Shown here piece after piece: positions 27,321 through 36,100 of a DNA stretch of 45,966 nucleotides. A program made the position numbers and the translations under genes. Source of the stretch: Actinomycetales bacterium (GTDB lineage Bacteria; Actinomycetota; Actinomycetes; S36-B12; UBA5976); assembly GCA_018970205.1 (NCBI GenBank), contig JAGWWW010000009.1:1-45966 (forward strand), written 5' to 3'. How positions within the stretch are numbered: the stretch's first letter is position 1; every line of letters starts with the position of its first letter. The notes beneath the pieces are model-generated. The model saw nothing but the letters and a program-made list of their open reading frames with translations, was not told the DNA's origin and did no database searches.

Positions 27321-28703
27321 ATGGAGTTCCCACACGACTTCAGGTGGGGCGCGGCGACCGCTGCCTACCAAATCGAGGGCGCCGCGGCCGAGGACGGCCG
27401 CGGGCCGAGCATCTGGGACACGTTCTCCAAGACGCCCGGCAAAGTGGCCAATGGCGACACCGGCGACACCGCGTGCGACCACTACCACCGGTTCGAAGAA
27501 GACATCGAGCTCATGCGCGAGCTGGGCATCGACTCCTACCGTTTCTCACTCTCGTGGACGCGGTTGTTCCCCACCGGAGACGGTTTAAGAAACGAGGCTG
27601 GTTTCGACTTCTACAACCGTCTCATCAACTCGCTCATCGCTGCAGGCATCGAACCGGTAATCACGCTCTACCACTGGGACCTTCCGCAGCCGCTTGAGGA
27701 CACTGGCGGATGGGCGAACCGCGCGACCGTGGATGCGTTCCGCGACTACGCCCGCGCGTGCGCCCTGGCATTCGGCGACCGTGTCGAGCGCTGGATCACG
27801 CTCAATGAGCCATGGTGCACTTCATGGCTTGGTTACCGAAACGGCGTCCACGCGCCGGGACGTCAAGACCTCGCTTCCACGATCGCGGCCGCACACCACA
27901 CGGCGCTTGCGCATGCCGCCGCAACCCAGGCGCTCAAGGCCGTCAGTCCGTCCTGCCAGGTGGGCATCACGGTCAACATGACGAACTACATCGTCGCTGC
28001 GGGCGCTGATGCAGAGGCGTTCGAGGCCAGCGACCTACTCGATGCGCAACTGAATCGCTGGTGGATCGACGCGTTCATGACGGGCGAGTACCCGGTCGTA
28101 CTCAAGGAGGCGTTCGGCGAACACCTCGACCGAGTCTTCCTGGAGGGAGACGCGAACTTGCTCATCGCCGAGCCTGACTTCCTGGGCATCAACTACTACT
28201 CCGACAGCTTCGTCGGATCCGCCAAGCCAGGTTCGCCAACCCTGGCCGAGGAGGGGTTCTTCCCCTTCGACGTCCACGCCGACCTCAGCGTGCCGGAGGA
28301 CCTGCACGCGACGATGACCGACATGGAGTGGCCGGTGACGCCCGATGGCCTGGGCAACCTGCTGCAGCGCATCCACCAGGACTGGCCGTCCATCCCCTAC
28401 CTCATGGTCACCGAAAACGGCGCGGCCTACGAGGACGGCCCGGATGCCACGGGGGTTGTGAACGACGCCCGCCGGGTGGACTACCTGACGCGCCACATCG
28501 CGTCCATGCACCGGGCGATATCGGCTGGTGTGCCCGTAAAGGCGTACTTCGCGTGGTCGCTGCTGGACAACTTCGAGTGGGCCTACGGCTATGCCAAGCG
28601 ATTCGGCCTGATTCACGTCGATTTCGTGACCCAGAAGCGCACTCTGAAAGCAAGCGCTTTCACGTATCGGGCGATTATTGAGGCGGGGCGCGTCCGCGCC
28701 TAG
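27321..28703 (+). CDS. GH1 beta-glucosidase
   Basis: Cytoplasmic family-1 glycosidase, 460 residues. The N-terminal signature FPHDFRWGAATAAYQIEGA is followed by the acid/base in TLNEPW (Glu163) and the nucleophile in VTENGA (Glu365). Near the end come AYFAWSLLDNFEWAYGYAKRFGL with the sugar -1 site residues. There is no signal peptide. Two ATGs compete: 27315 overlaps the permease stop (ATGA), while 27321 has AAGG at about 7 bases; I use the latter. It would hydrolyse imported beta-gluco-oligosaccharides to glucose, completing the path begun by the GH16 enzymes. A palindrome resembling a spread-out LacI site lies in its last 60 bases, ahead of the regulator gene. Confidence 0.94.
   Translation: MEFPHDFRWGAATAAYQIEGAAAEDGRGPSIWDTFSKTPGKVANGDTGDTACDHYHRFEEDIELMRELGIDSYRFSLSWTRLFPTGDGLRNEAGFDFYNRLINSLIAAGIEPVITLYHWDLPQPLEDTGGWANRATVDAFRDYARACALAFGDRVERWITLNEPWCTSWLGYRNGVHAPGRQDLASTIAAAHHTALAHAAATQALKAVSPSCQVGITVNMTNYIVAAGADAEAFEASDLLDAQLNRWWIDAFMTGEYPVVLKEAFGEHLDRVFLEGDANLLIAEPDFLGINYYSDSFVGSAKPGSPTLAEEGFFPFDVHADLSVPEDLHATMTDMEWPVTPDGLGNLLQRIHQDWPSIPYLMVTENGAAYEDGPDATGVVNDARRVDYLTRHIASMHRAISAGVPVKAYFAWSLLDNFEWAYGYAKRFGLIHVDFVTQKRTLKASAFTYRAIIEAGRVRA
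28645..28662. promoter_or_regulatory. possible operator upstream of the LacI gene, inside the GH1 3' end
   Basis: TGAAAGCAAGCGCTTTCA: arms TGAAAGC/GCTTTCA separated by four bases, 69 bases before the regulator start. The arms match those of the other operators, but the spacing between half-sites is four bases longer. It may serve autoregulation or be a coding coincidence. Confidence 0.35.
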
Positions 28704-28730
28704 ACTCTCGGGCTCCGCGAGGAGGGCCCG

Positions 28731-29732
28731 ATGAACCGCTCGAAGATCACGCTGGCTGACATTGCCGAAACGGCGGGCGTCAGCCCTGCGACAGTCTCAC
28801 GCGTGCTCAACGGAGACCCGCGCGTGGCGACGGACCGAGTCGAGCGCGTGAACCGGGCCATCAAGGAACTGGGCTACTCCCCGAACCGGGCTGCCCGCAC
28901 TCTGGTCACGGGCAAGACCGGCTTGGTGGCGGCCGTCATCGACAGCAACCTCAATGTGTTCTCCGACCCTTTCTGGGGCCAGATAACGACAGGCATCAGC
29001 CAGGCCCTGCAGGAGGCAAACTTCAGCGCCTTGCTCATGGTGCGCCCGCTCGACGTCGACGACCCGTCAGTCGTCGCATCGCTCGCACCAGGTCAAGTCG
29101 ACGGCGCGATTTTCTTCCAACTGCACAATGACGACACCGTGAACCTGCTCCAGGACATGGGCTTGCCGCTAGTGGTCGTGGGTAGACCTGAAGCGTCGTC
29201 CAAACTCGTCTACGTCGACTCCGACAACCTCGGCGGCGCTGTGCAAGCGACCGAGCACTTGATCGCCCGCGGGTGCCGGACAGTCGCGACCGTGGCCGGC
29301 AACCAGCAACTGAGTTCCGGTCGGCTGCGCCTAGAGGGGTACCGCCGGGCGCTCGTGGATGCGGATGTGGCATTCGACGAGTCGCTGGTCGCCTACGGGG
29401 ACTGGACCGATGAGAGCGGTGCCGCAGCGATGGGCACGCTGCTCGATTCCCGACCCGACATCGACGGAGTGTTCGTCGCCAACGACCTCATGGCCCTCGG
29501 GGTGATGACCGTGCTCGAGCAGCGTGGGCTCAAAGTGCCGGACCAGATTGCCGTGGTGGGCTTTGACAACATGTTCGCCGGCCGGCTCGGACGGCAGCAA
29601 TTGACGACGGTTGAGCAGGATGTTCAAGGTCTCGGGGCCAAGGCCGCATCCATGGTCATTCAGATGATCGACGGCGGAAAGCCCTCGTCTGTCGTACTGC
29701 CGACGTCGCTCATCGTGCGCGAAACCGCCTGA
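28731..29732 (+). CDS. LacI-family transcriptional regulator of the glucan locus
   Basis: A 333-residue LacI/GalR repressor. The N-terminal HTH is ITLADIAETAGVSPATVSRVLNG, the hinge region is NRAARTLVTGKTG, and a periplasmic-binding-like effector domain follows with VDGAIFF, VVVGRP, YVDSDNLGG and DGVFVANDLMALGVMTVL. The C-terminus LTTVEQDVQGLGAKAASMVIQMI is standard. GGAGGGC precedes the ATG. It lies 27 bases after the beta-glucosidase gene, in the middle of the locus whose four promoter regions carry matching operators. It probably represses the locus until a beta-gluco-oligosaccharide or glucose-derived ligand binds. The effector identity is not visible from sequence. Confidence 0.92.
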   Translation: MNRSKITLADIAETAGVSPATVSRVLNGDPRVATDRVERVNRAIKELGYSPNRAARTLVTGKTGLVAAVIDSNLNVFSDPFWGQITTGISQALQEANFSALLMVRPLDVDDPSVVASLAPGQVDGAIFFQLHNDDTVNLLQDMGLPLVVVGRPEASSKLVYVDSDNLGGAVQATEHLIARGCRTVATVAGNQQLSSGRLRLEGYRRALVDADVAFDESLVAYGDWTDESGAAAMGTLLDSRPDIDGVFVANDLMALGVMTVLEQRGLKVPDQIAVVGFDNMFAGRLGRQQLTTVEQDVQGLGAKAASMVIQMIDGGKPSSVVLPTSLIVRETA

Positions 29733-29810
29733 AATCGGGCTGGTCAACCCGCGCCTGGCCGCCCGGAGTCGGTGCCCTGCCCTGCGTCCTAACCCGGCTT
29801 GGGAAATCCC

Positions 29811-29836
29811 GAGGAATCTCCGTGGGGAGAATCCTC
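29811..29836 (+). terminator. hairpin downstream of lacI
   Basis: Inverted repeat GAGGAATCTCC / GGAGAATCCTC around a GTGG loop (10 pairs, one A-A mismatch). It lies 79 bases past the regulator stop and has no T-run. It could end the sugar operon transcript or be a leader structure before the next promoter. Confidence 0.45.
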
Positions 29837-29865
29837 CTGCTTGCGCGAACTGGGCCGGAAGCGTC

Positions 29866-29891
29866 TACTCTTCTCCTGAAAGCGTTTTCAC
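29866..29891 (+). promoter_or_regulatory. promoter element and LacI-type operator before the 973-residue gene
   Basis: CTGAAAGCGTTTTCAC at 29876-29891 belongs to the same operator family as the divergent-region sites. Immediately upstream, TACTCT (29866-29871) fits an actinobacterial -10 hexamer (TANNNT), with TTGCGC at 29841 a weak -35. This would put the operator at the transcription start, a classic repressing position. The promoter call is tentative; the operator is solid by similarity. Confidence 0.68.
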
Positions 29892-29922
29892 GCGCTCAGA
29901 CACGGCTCTCTCGGAGGCATTC

Positions 29923-32844
29923 ATGCGCCCTCAGGCTCACCTACGCCGGATCGCTGCAACGGTCGCAACCGCGTTCTTGGCAACGGCTCTCACGTCCGGC
30001 ACCACCGCCCACGCGGCCGTGCCGTCCGAAGTCAATATTCGGCTGTCCGCCTCCGACAAGGCCGGGATGGACAACAAGACCGAGACCTGGTGCAAGGACA
30101 ACGCGAACAGTTGGTGCCCGTACAACAAGGGTGTCGGCACGTATGTGAAGTTCGTCATCGCGGGCGATGCGCTCTCTTTGACGTACACAGTCACCGACAT
30201 GGCGGGCAACCCCGTCACCAATACTCTGGTGACGCTCAACCGCAACATCGGCGGAGGCTCGTTCACCGGCTCATTCACCGGGACCACCGACTCGAACGGT
30301 CGAGTCACCTTCACGCTGCAGAACACCGTCAACGCCTCGGCAGCCGAGCCCTACCCGGTGGCCCCCAGCAGCATGACCAATTGGGACTCCAGCCGCCAAG
30401 TGAGCCCTGAGGTCAAGTACGACTTCACGCCGACCATCGGCGCTGCCTTGGAGCACGCCGACTGGGTCTGGACGCACACCGTCAAGCCGCAAAACTGGAA
30501 CCCGGGCACCCCGGCACCCGCAGTTGCGAACATCCGGCTCAGCGCCGAGGACAAGGTCTCCATGACTGACAAGTCGTACTGGTGGACTGACGAGCCGCAG
30601 TCGTTCACGTACGTCAAGTTCGTCGTGGCTGGAGACACGCTGACCCTGCGCTACCGGGTGACTGACGGCAGCAACAAGGCCGTTGCGAACATCCCCGTCA
30701 GCCTCATGGTGAGCAACCCCAAACGAGCCTCATTCTCCGGTTCCACTAGCGCTAACACCGACGCGAACGGTTACGCGACATTCACGCTGACGAACACCAC
30801 GTCGCCGGACGACGCTGAGCCATACCCCACAGCGCCGAGCAACATCAACTACTGGGACGACAGCCGCGGCCGGTCTCTCGCTTTCGAGTCCACGTATGAG
30901 TTCACGCCCACCGTCGGCGCCGCCACTCAGCACATCGACCGCATCTGGACCCACACGGTTCAGCCGGCGAGCGACCTGCCTCTGCCGAGCAAGGTGAACA
31001 TCCGCCTCGCGTCCTCCATGGTCGACCCGAACTGGAACGCGTACGAGGCCACCGACTGGCTTGGTAACGCCGCCGGGCTGGGCAACAAGGCGTACATCAA
31101 GTACGTCGACGCGGGGGCAACCCTCAACCTCACCTACCGGGCCACCAACGCGGCTACCGGCGACCCGGTCGCGAACAAGGCGATCACGCTCACCTTCAAC
31201 GCACAGTCAGACCCGGCCGAGCAGACCTCATGGACGTCATCCGGCACGTCGGTCGGCGCCGGCGCCAAGGTGACGCTGACCTCGCAGACCGATGCCAGCG
31301 GTTATGCGACCTTCAGCGTCCGCAACACGAACTCCGCGGCCGCTGCCGAGCCTGCGCCGCCGGCGTGGAACGTGGTGAACCCGTCGTGGACAGCCTCGCC
31401 GAAGGTCGAACTCAAGGGCAGCCTCACGCCGAGTTTGGGCGCCGCCACCGAGGTCGTGGATTACTTGTGGCCTCACATCACCAAGTCGGGCGGAGCGATC
31501 ACAAGCGCCACGCTGCCCGCCGCTGTGAATATCCGCCTCATGAGCCCCGCGCTCGACACCACCACCAACGCATATGACGCCTCCGGCTGGGTCGCGCAAT
31601 GGTTCGCTCTGGGAACCAAGGCGTTCGTGCAGTACGTGCCGGTCGGTTCCGCGATGACCCTCACGTACAAGGTCAGTGACTCAGCGGGCAATGCCATGGC
31701 TGGCACTGCCGTCCGCTTGAAGGTGAACGCACCAGCCGACAAGGCGCTGCGCACCTCGTTCCTCGCCGGCAACCTGGTCGTGGCCGCGGGTCAACCCGTG
31801 TACCTCAAAGGCACGACCAACGACAACGGTCTCGTGACCTTCACCATGACCAACACCAACGTCAACGACGACGCCGAGCCGGTGCCCGCCGTGCTGAGCC
31901 AGCCGAACCCCTCCTGGACAGCCAACCCGGCAGTGGAGCTCGGCAGCAACATCCAGGTCACGGTCGGAGCAGGCTCCGAGGTCACGGATATCTACTTCCC
32001 CCACTTCACGAAGGTGACGGAGCAGGTCACCGCCGGCACCCCAGGTGCGCCGACGCTCACGAGCGTCGTTGCTGGGAATGCGAAACTGACCATCAACTTC
32101 ACCGCCGGCACCGCTGGCAGTGGCGGAGCCACGAAGTACTACGGCTACACGTTGGACGGCGGGAAGACCTGGGTCGACTCATCAAAGAACACCAAGTCGC
32201 CCATCTTGTTGACCACTGGCATCGTGAACGGGACGACCTATCTGGTCAAGGTCCGCGCATGGAACGTTAAAGGACCGGGCTACTCCTCGTCGATGATCTC
32301 AGCGAGCCCCAAGGCAGACCCGCCGGGTGCCCCCACCCTCTCCGGGGTCACAGCCGGGGCGGGCCAGCTCTCCCTCGCGTTCAAGGCCCCCAGCTCCAAC
32401 GGCGGCGCTGCCATCTCGAAGTACCAGTACAGCTTCGACGCTGGCAAGTCCTGGACTGACCTCGCCGGTCTCACAAGCCCGGCGGTCGTAACTGGGCTGG
32501 GCTACGGCGTCGCGTACTCAGTGACCCTGCGCGCTGTGAACAGCAGCGGTGCCGGCGCGGCCTCCGGGGCCAAGTCGGCCACCACGACCAAACTGGCCCA
32601 AACCATCACCTTCCCCGCCCTGTCTGCGATGAAGGTCGGCGGAGCGGACCAGGCGCTGGCTGCATCTGCCTCCTCGGGGCTGGCTATCACCTATACCGCC
32701 GCCGCAGCCAACGTCTGCACCATCGTGGGCGGCAAACTGCGCGCAGTCGGCAAGGGGTCGTGCACCGTCACCGCGAACCAGGCCGGCGACAGCAGGTACG
32801 CCGCTGCCAAGGCCGTCGCGGTCAAGGTGACCATCACCCTGTAA
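29923..32844 (+). CDS. giant secreted repeat protein 1 (four unrecognised repeats, two FN3-like, one Ig-like)
   Basis: A 973-residue exported protein. The signal peptide (1-31, cut after AHA) precedes four repeats, roughly residues 33-189, 200-349, 354-522 and 532-700. Each opens with VNIRLS-like strands, has an AG..L.L.Y.VTD core resembling Big_1 with a TTDSNGxVTFTL turn, and ends WTHTV or a YLWPHITK variant. Repeat 2 shows the compact form (DKSYWWTDEP, YWDDSR); 3 and 4 are longer. Two FN3-like domains follow (about 706-799 and 799-887), then an Ig-like module (about 891-973). GGAGG precedes the ATG. There is no catalytic motif, LPXTG or transmembrane anchor. An operator at its promoter links it to the LacI regulon. 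A glucan-binding or surface-capture role is inference. Confidence 0.8.
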   Translation: MRPQAHLRRIAATVATAFLATALTSGTTAHAAVPSEVNIRLSASDKAGMDNKTETWCKDNANSWCPYNKGVGTYVKFVIAGDALSLTYTVTDMAGNPVTNTLVTLNRNIGGGSFTGSFTGTTDSNGRVTFTLQNTVNASAAEPYPVAPSSMTNWDSSRQVSPEVKYDFTPTIGAALEHADWVWTHTVKPQNWNPGTPAPAVANIRLSAEDKVSMTDKSYWWTDEPQSFTYVKFVVAGDTLTLRYRVTDGSNKAVANIPVSLMVSNPKRASFSGSTSANTDANGYATFTLTNTTSPDDAEPYPTAPSNINYWDDSRGRSLAFESTYEFTPTVGAATQHIDRIWTHTVQPASDLPLPSKVNIRLASSMVDPNWNAYEATDWLGNAAGLGNKAYIKYVDAGATLNLTYRATNAATGDPVANKAITLTFNAQSDPAEQTSWTSSGTSVGAGAKVTLTSQTDASGYATFSVRNTNSAAAAEPAPPAWNVVNPSWTASPKVELKGSLTPSLGAATEVVDYLWPHITKSGGAITSATLPAAVNIRLMSPALDTTTNAYDASGWVAQWFALGTKAFVQYVPVGSAMTLTYKVSDSAGNAMAGTAVRLKVNAPADKALRTSFLAGNLVVAAGQPVYLKGTTNDNGLVTFTMTNTNVNDDAEPVPAVLSQPNPSWTANPAVELGSNIQVTVGAGSEVTDIYFPHFTKVTEQVTAGTPGAPTLTSVVAGNAKLTINFTAGTAGSGGATKYYGYTLDGGKTWVDSSKNTKSPILLTTGIVNGTTYLVKVRAWNVKGPGYSSSMISASPKADPPGAPTLSGVTAGAGQLSLAFKAPSSNGGAAISKYQYSFDAGKSWTDLAGLTSPAVVTGLGYGVAYSVTLRAVNSSGAGAASGAKSATTTKLAQTITFPALSAMKVGGADQALAASASSGLAITYTAAAANVCTIVGGKLRAVGKGSCTVTANQAGDSRYAAAKAVAVKVTITL

Positions 32845-32886
32845 GGACACCAGATGTGGGGGTCCCTTCCCTCATGAGTGACAAGC

Positions 32887-32926
32887 CCGAGGGGCCGCAT
32901 CCGAAGCAACGGACGCGGCCCCTCGG
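32887..32926 (+). terminator. intrinsic-type hairpin after repeat protein 1
   Basis: A long GC-rich stem (CCGAGGGGCCGC pairing with GCGGCCCCTCGG, extended inward by TCCG/CGGA after one mismatch) closes on the loop AAGCAA. It is 43 bases past the stop and is followed by TGTGTCT rather than a T-tract, as is common in high-GC actinobacteria. Confidence 0.8.
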
Positions 32927-33090
32927 TGTGTCTACCCGGCTGACCAGCGGCGGTTCCAGCCCGTCGCGGGCGCGCCGGGCGCCGGGGCGTCGCAGGTCGG
33001 CCCCAGCCCGAGGTCGAGGTGCTCCCCACGCTGCGCACGACCGTATTCATCACGGAACGGCAACACAACGCGCGGCACTTGCATAAAGCC

Positions 33091-33106
33091 GTGAAAGCGC
33101 GTTCAC
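33091..33106. promoter_or_regulatory. LacI-type operator O1 before the 1257-residue gene
   Basis: GTGAAAGCGCGTTCAC, differing from the divergent-region consensus at two central positions. It lies 57-72 bases before the start codon and pairs with a second site 23 bases downstream. Confidence 0.75.
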
Positions 33107-33113
33107 TATGCGG

Positions 33114-33129
33114 CTGAAAGCGTTTTCAC
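33114..33129. promoter_or_regulatory. LacI-type operator O2 before the 1257-residue gene
   Basis: CTGAAAGCGTTTTCAC, identical to the site before the 973-residue gene. The half-site-like GTTTTCAG follows directly (33130-33137). The paired arrangement mirrors that in the divergent GH16/binding-protein region. Confidence 0.78.
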
Positions 33130-33162
33130 GTTTTCAGTCTTAACACATGTGAGAGGAAACCC

Positions 33163-36100
33163 ATGTCCACTTTCTTCCGGCGGCTCCATCGGGGGGTCGC
33201 AATTGCCGTGAGCGCAGGCATCACCGCCGCGCTCGCAGTCGTGGCGGCGCCAGCCGCTCACGCCACCCCGAGCGTGCCAGGCGAGGTCAACATCCGCCTG
33301 TCCGACGCGGACAAGGCGTCAATGACCGACAAGTCGTACTGGTGGACGAACGAGCCCGCATCACACAGCTGGGTCAAGTTCGTCGAAGCCGGCTCTGACC
33401 TCGTGCTGCACTACACAGTGACGGACGCGAGCGACAACACCGCCGTCGCGGGTGCGACTCTCACTCTGAACGCCGGTGGCAACGCGACCTTCACTGGTTC
33501 GCTCACGGCCACCACCGACAGCAACGGCGAGGCGACATTCACGCTGCACAACACCGTGGACAACGCCAACGCTGAGCCTCGCCCAGTCGCGCCGAGCACC
33601 ATGGACTACTGGGACGACAGCCGTGGTGGCTTCCCCGAGATGAAGTTCGACTTGAACCCGACCATCGGCGCCGCCACCGAGCACGTCGACCGCGTCTGGA
33701 CCCACACGGTGAAGACCGCCAGCGCCCCGGCCGCGACCGAGGCCAACATCCGCCTGTCGGATGCCGACAAGGCGTCGATGACCGACAAGTCGTACTGGTG
33801 GACCAATGAGGCTGCCTCTCACAGCATGGTCAAGTTCGTCGAGGCCGGAGCGGCCCTGTCGTTGACCTACTGCGCCACCGACATGTCGGGCAACGCAATC
33901 GCTGGCGCGACCATGACGCTGAACACCGGCGCGATCAACCGTGCTTCCTTCACTGGCTCCCTCTCCGCCACCACGGATGCGAACGGCTGCGCGACGTTCT
34001 CACTGCAGAACACCACTAGCAACGACGACGCTGAGATCCGCCCGGTTGCGCCGAGCACGATGTCGTACTGGGACGACAGCCGCGGCGGCACGCTGAACGG
34101 CTTCGAGTCGACCTACAACTTCGAGCCGACCATCGGCTACGCCATCCAGCACGTGGACCGCGTATGGACCCACACGGTCAAGACCGCCGCGCCGGTCGAC
34201 CTGCCGTTGCCGGGCCACGTCAACATCCGTCTGGTCAGCCCGGCGATGGACTTCGGCAGCAATGCCTACGACGCCACCGACTGGATCCGCCCCTGGATCG
34301 ACGCTGACTCGAAGGTGTTCCTGCACTACCTCGAGGCAGGCTCCACCACCTCGTTCACCTACAAGGCGACGAACGCCGACACCGGTGCGACTGTTGCGAA
34401 CAAGCCCATCTCGCTGATCGTGAACGCGAACTGGTCCTGCTCCAACGCCTCCTTTGAGGTCAACGGCACCCCCGCCGGCCCGGACTGGTGCAACGGCGAC
34501 GGCCAGACCAAGATCTCCGGCACCACCGACGCTGACGGCAAGGTGACCTTCTCCGTGAAGGCCACCAACACCACGGCCGAGGCTGAGGCTCGCCCGAGCG
34601 CGTTCAACCAGCCCAGCGACAAGTGGGGTGCTGGCGAGCGCAAGTCGAACATCCAGGTCTCCATGGGTGCAACCCGTGAGTCGATTGACATCGTCTTCGG
34701 CCACATCATCAAGCCCGTGCCGGCGCCGGCGAGCGCTCCGGCCGTGGCGAACATCCGCCTGTCCGCTGCTGACACGGCCCACATGGTCGACAAGTCGTAC
34801 TGGTGGACCAACGAGCCGGCCTCGCACAGCTGGGTCAAGTTCGTTGAGGCCGGTGCCGGTCTCACGCTGACCTACACCGTCACCGACGGCGACGGCAACA
34901 CCGTGGCGAACCTCCCGGTGACGCTGAAGTGCCTCGGCGGCTCTGCCTCCTTCAGCGGCTGCACCGACGGCAAGGTCACCGGCACCACCGACGCTAACGG
35001 CAACGTCACCTTCTCCGTGACCAGCACCACTGCCGACGCCGACGCCGAGCCTCGCCCGGTTGCCCCGTCGTCGATGGACTACTGGGACGACTCGCGGAGC
35101 GTGTCCTCGGAGAAGACCTTCAACTTCGAGCCGACTGTCGGCTCGGCGACTGAGCACATCGACCGCGTGTGGACCCACACCGTGAAGGCAGCCTCAGCGA
35201 ACGTCATCCCGGTTGCCAACATCTACCTGACGGCCGCATCCAAGGCTGGCATGACTGACAAGTCGTACTGGTGGACCAACGAGGCCGCCTCTCACAGCCT
35301 CGTGAAGTTCGTCGCGGCGGGCGCCACCCTGGTGCTCACCTACCGCGCGACTGACGCCAACGGATCGGCTCTGGCCGGCAAGACAGTCACCCTGAACACC
35401 GCCCCCGGCGGCGGCTGCTTCAACGGCGCCCTGTCCGGCACGACGAACGGCGACGGTTACGTCACCTTCACGCTGACGAACTGCACCTCGGCCGCCAACG
35501 CCGAGCCGGCCCCTGTCGCCCCGAGCACGATGGACTACTGGGACGACTCCCGTGTGGTGAGCCCGGAGGTCAAGTACGACTTCTGGCCGAGCATGGGCGC
35601 GTCGGTTGAGCACATCGACCGCGTGTGGACCCACACCGTCAAGCCCGACGAGCTGACTATCCGCCTGTCTGACGCCGACAAGGCCACGATGGCTGACAAG
35701 TCCTACTGGTGGACCAACGAGCCGGCATCGTTCAGCTGGGTCAAGTTCGTGACCGCCGGTGACACACTGTCGCTGCACTACCGCGTGACCAACGCATCCG
35801 GCCCGGTCGCGGGTCGCTCGGTGACACTGAACACCGCCCCTGGCGGCGGCTGCTTCACCGGCAACCTGACCGGCACCACGGACAGCCTCGGCTACGTGAC
35901 CTTCACGCTGACGAACTGCACCTCCGACAGCGCGGCCGAGCCGCGTCCGACTGCCCCGAGCTCGATGAGCTACTGGGACGACTCCCGCACGGTCGCCAAC
36001 GAGGTCAAGTACGACTTCTGGCCCTCCGCCGGCGCATCGGTCGAGCACATCGACCGTGTGTGGACGCACACGGTGAAGCAGCCGGTTGCGACCGCTCCGG

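Noticed and set aside
34000-35178. A 392-codon open frame on the minus strand
   Set aside because: It lies wholly antisense to the repeat protein gene. Its Arg/Val/Gly-rich translation mirrors the repeat and has no initiation signals.
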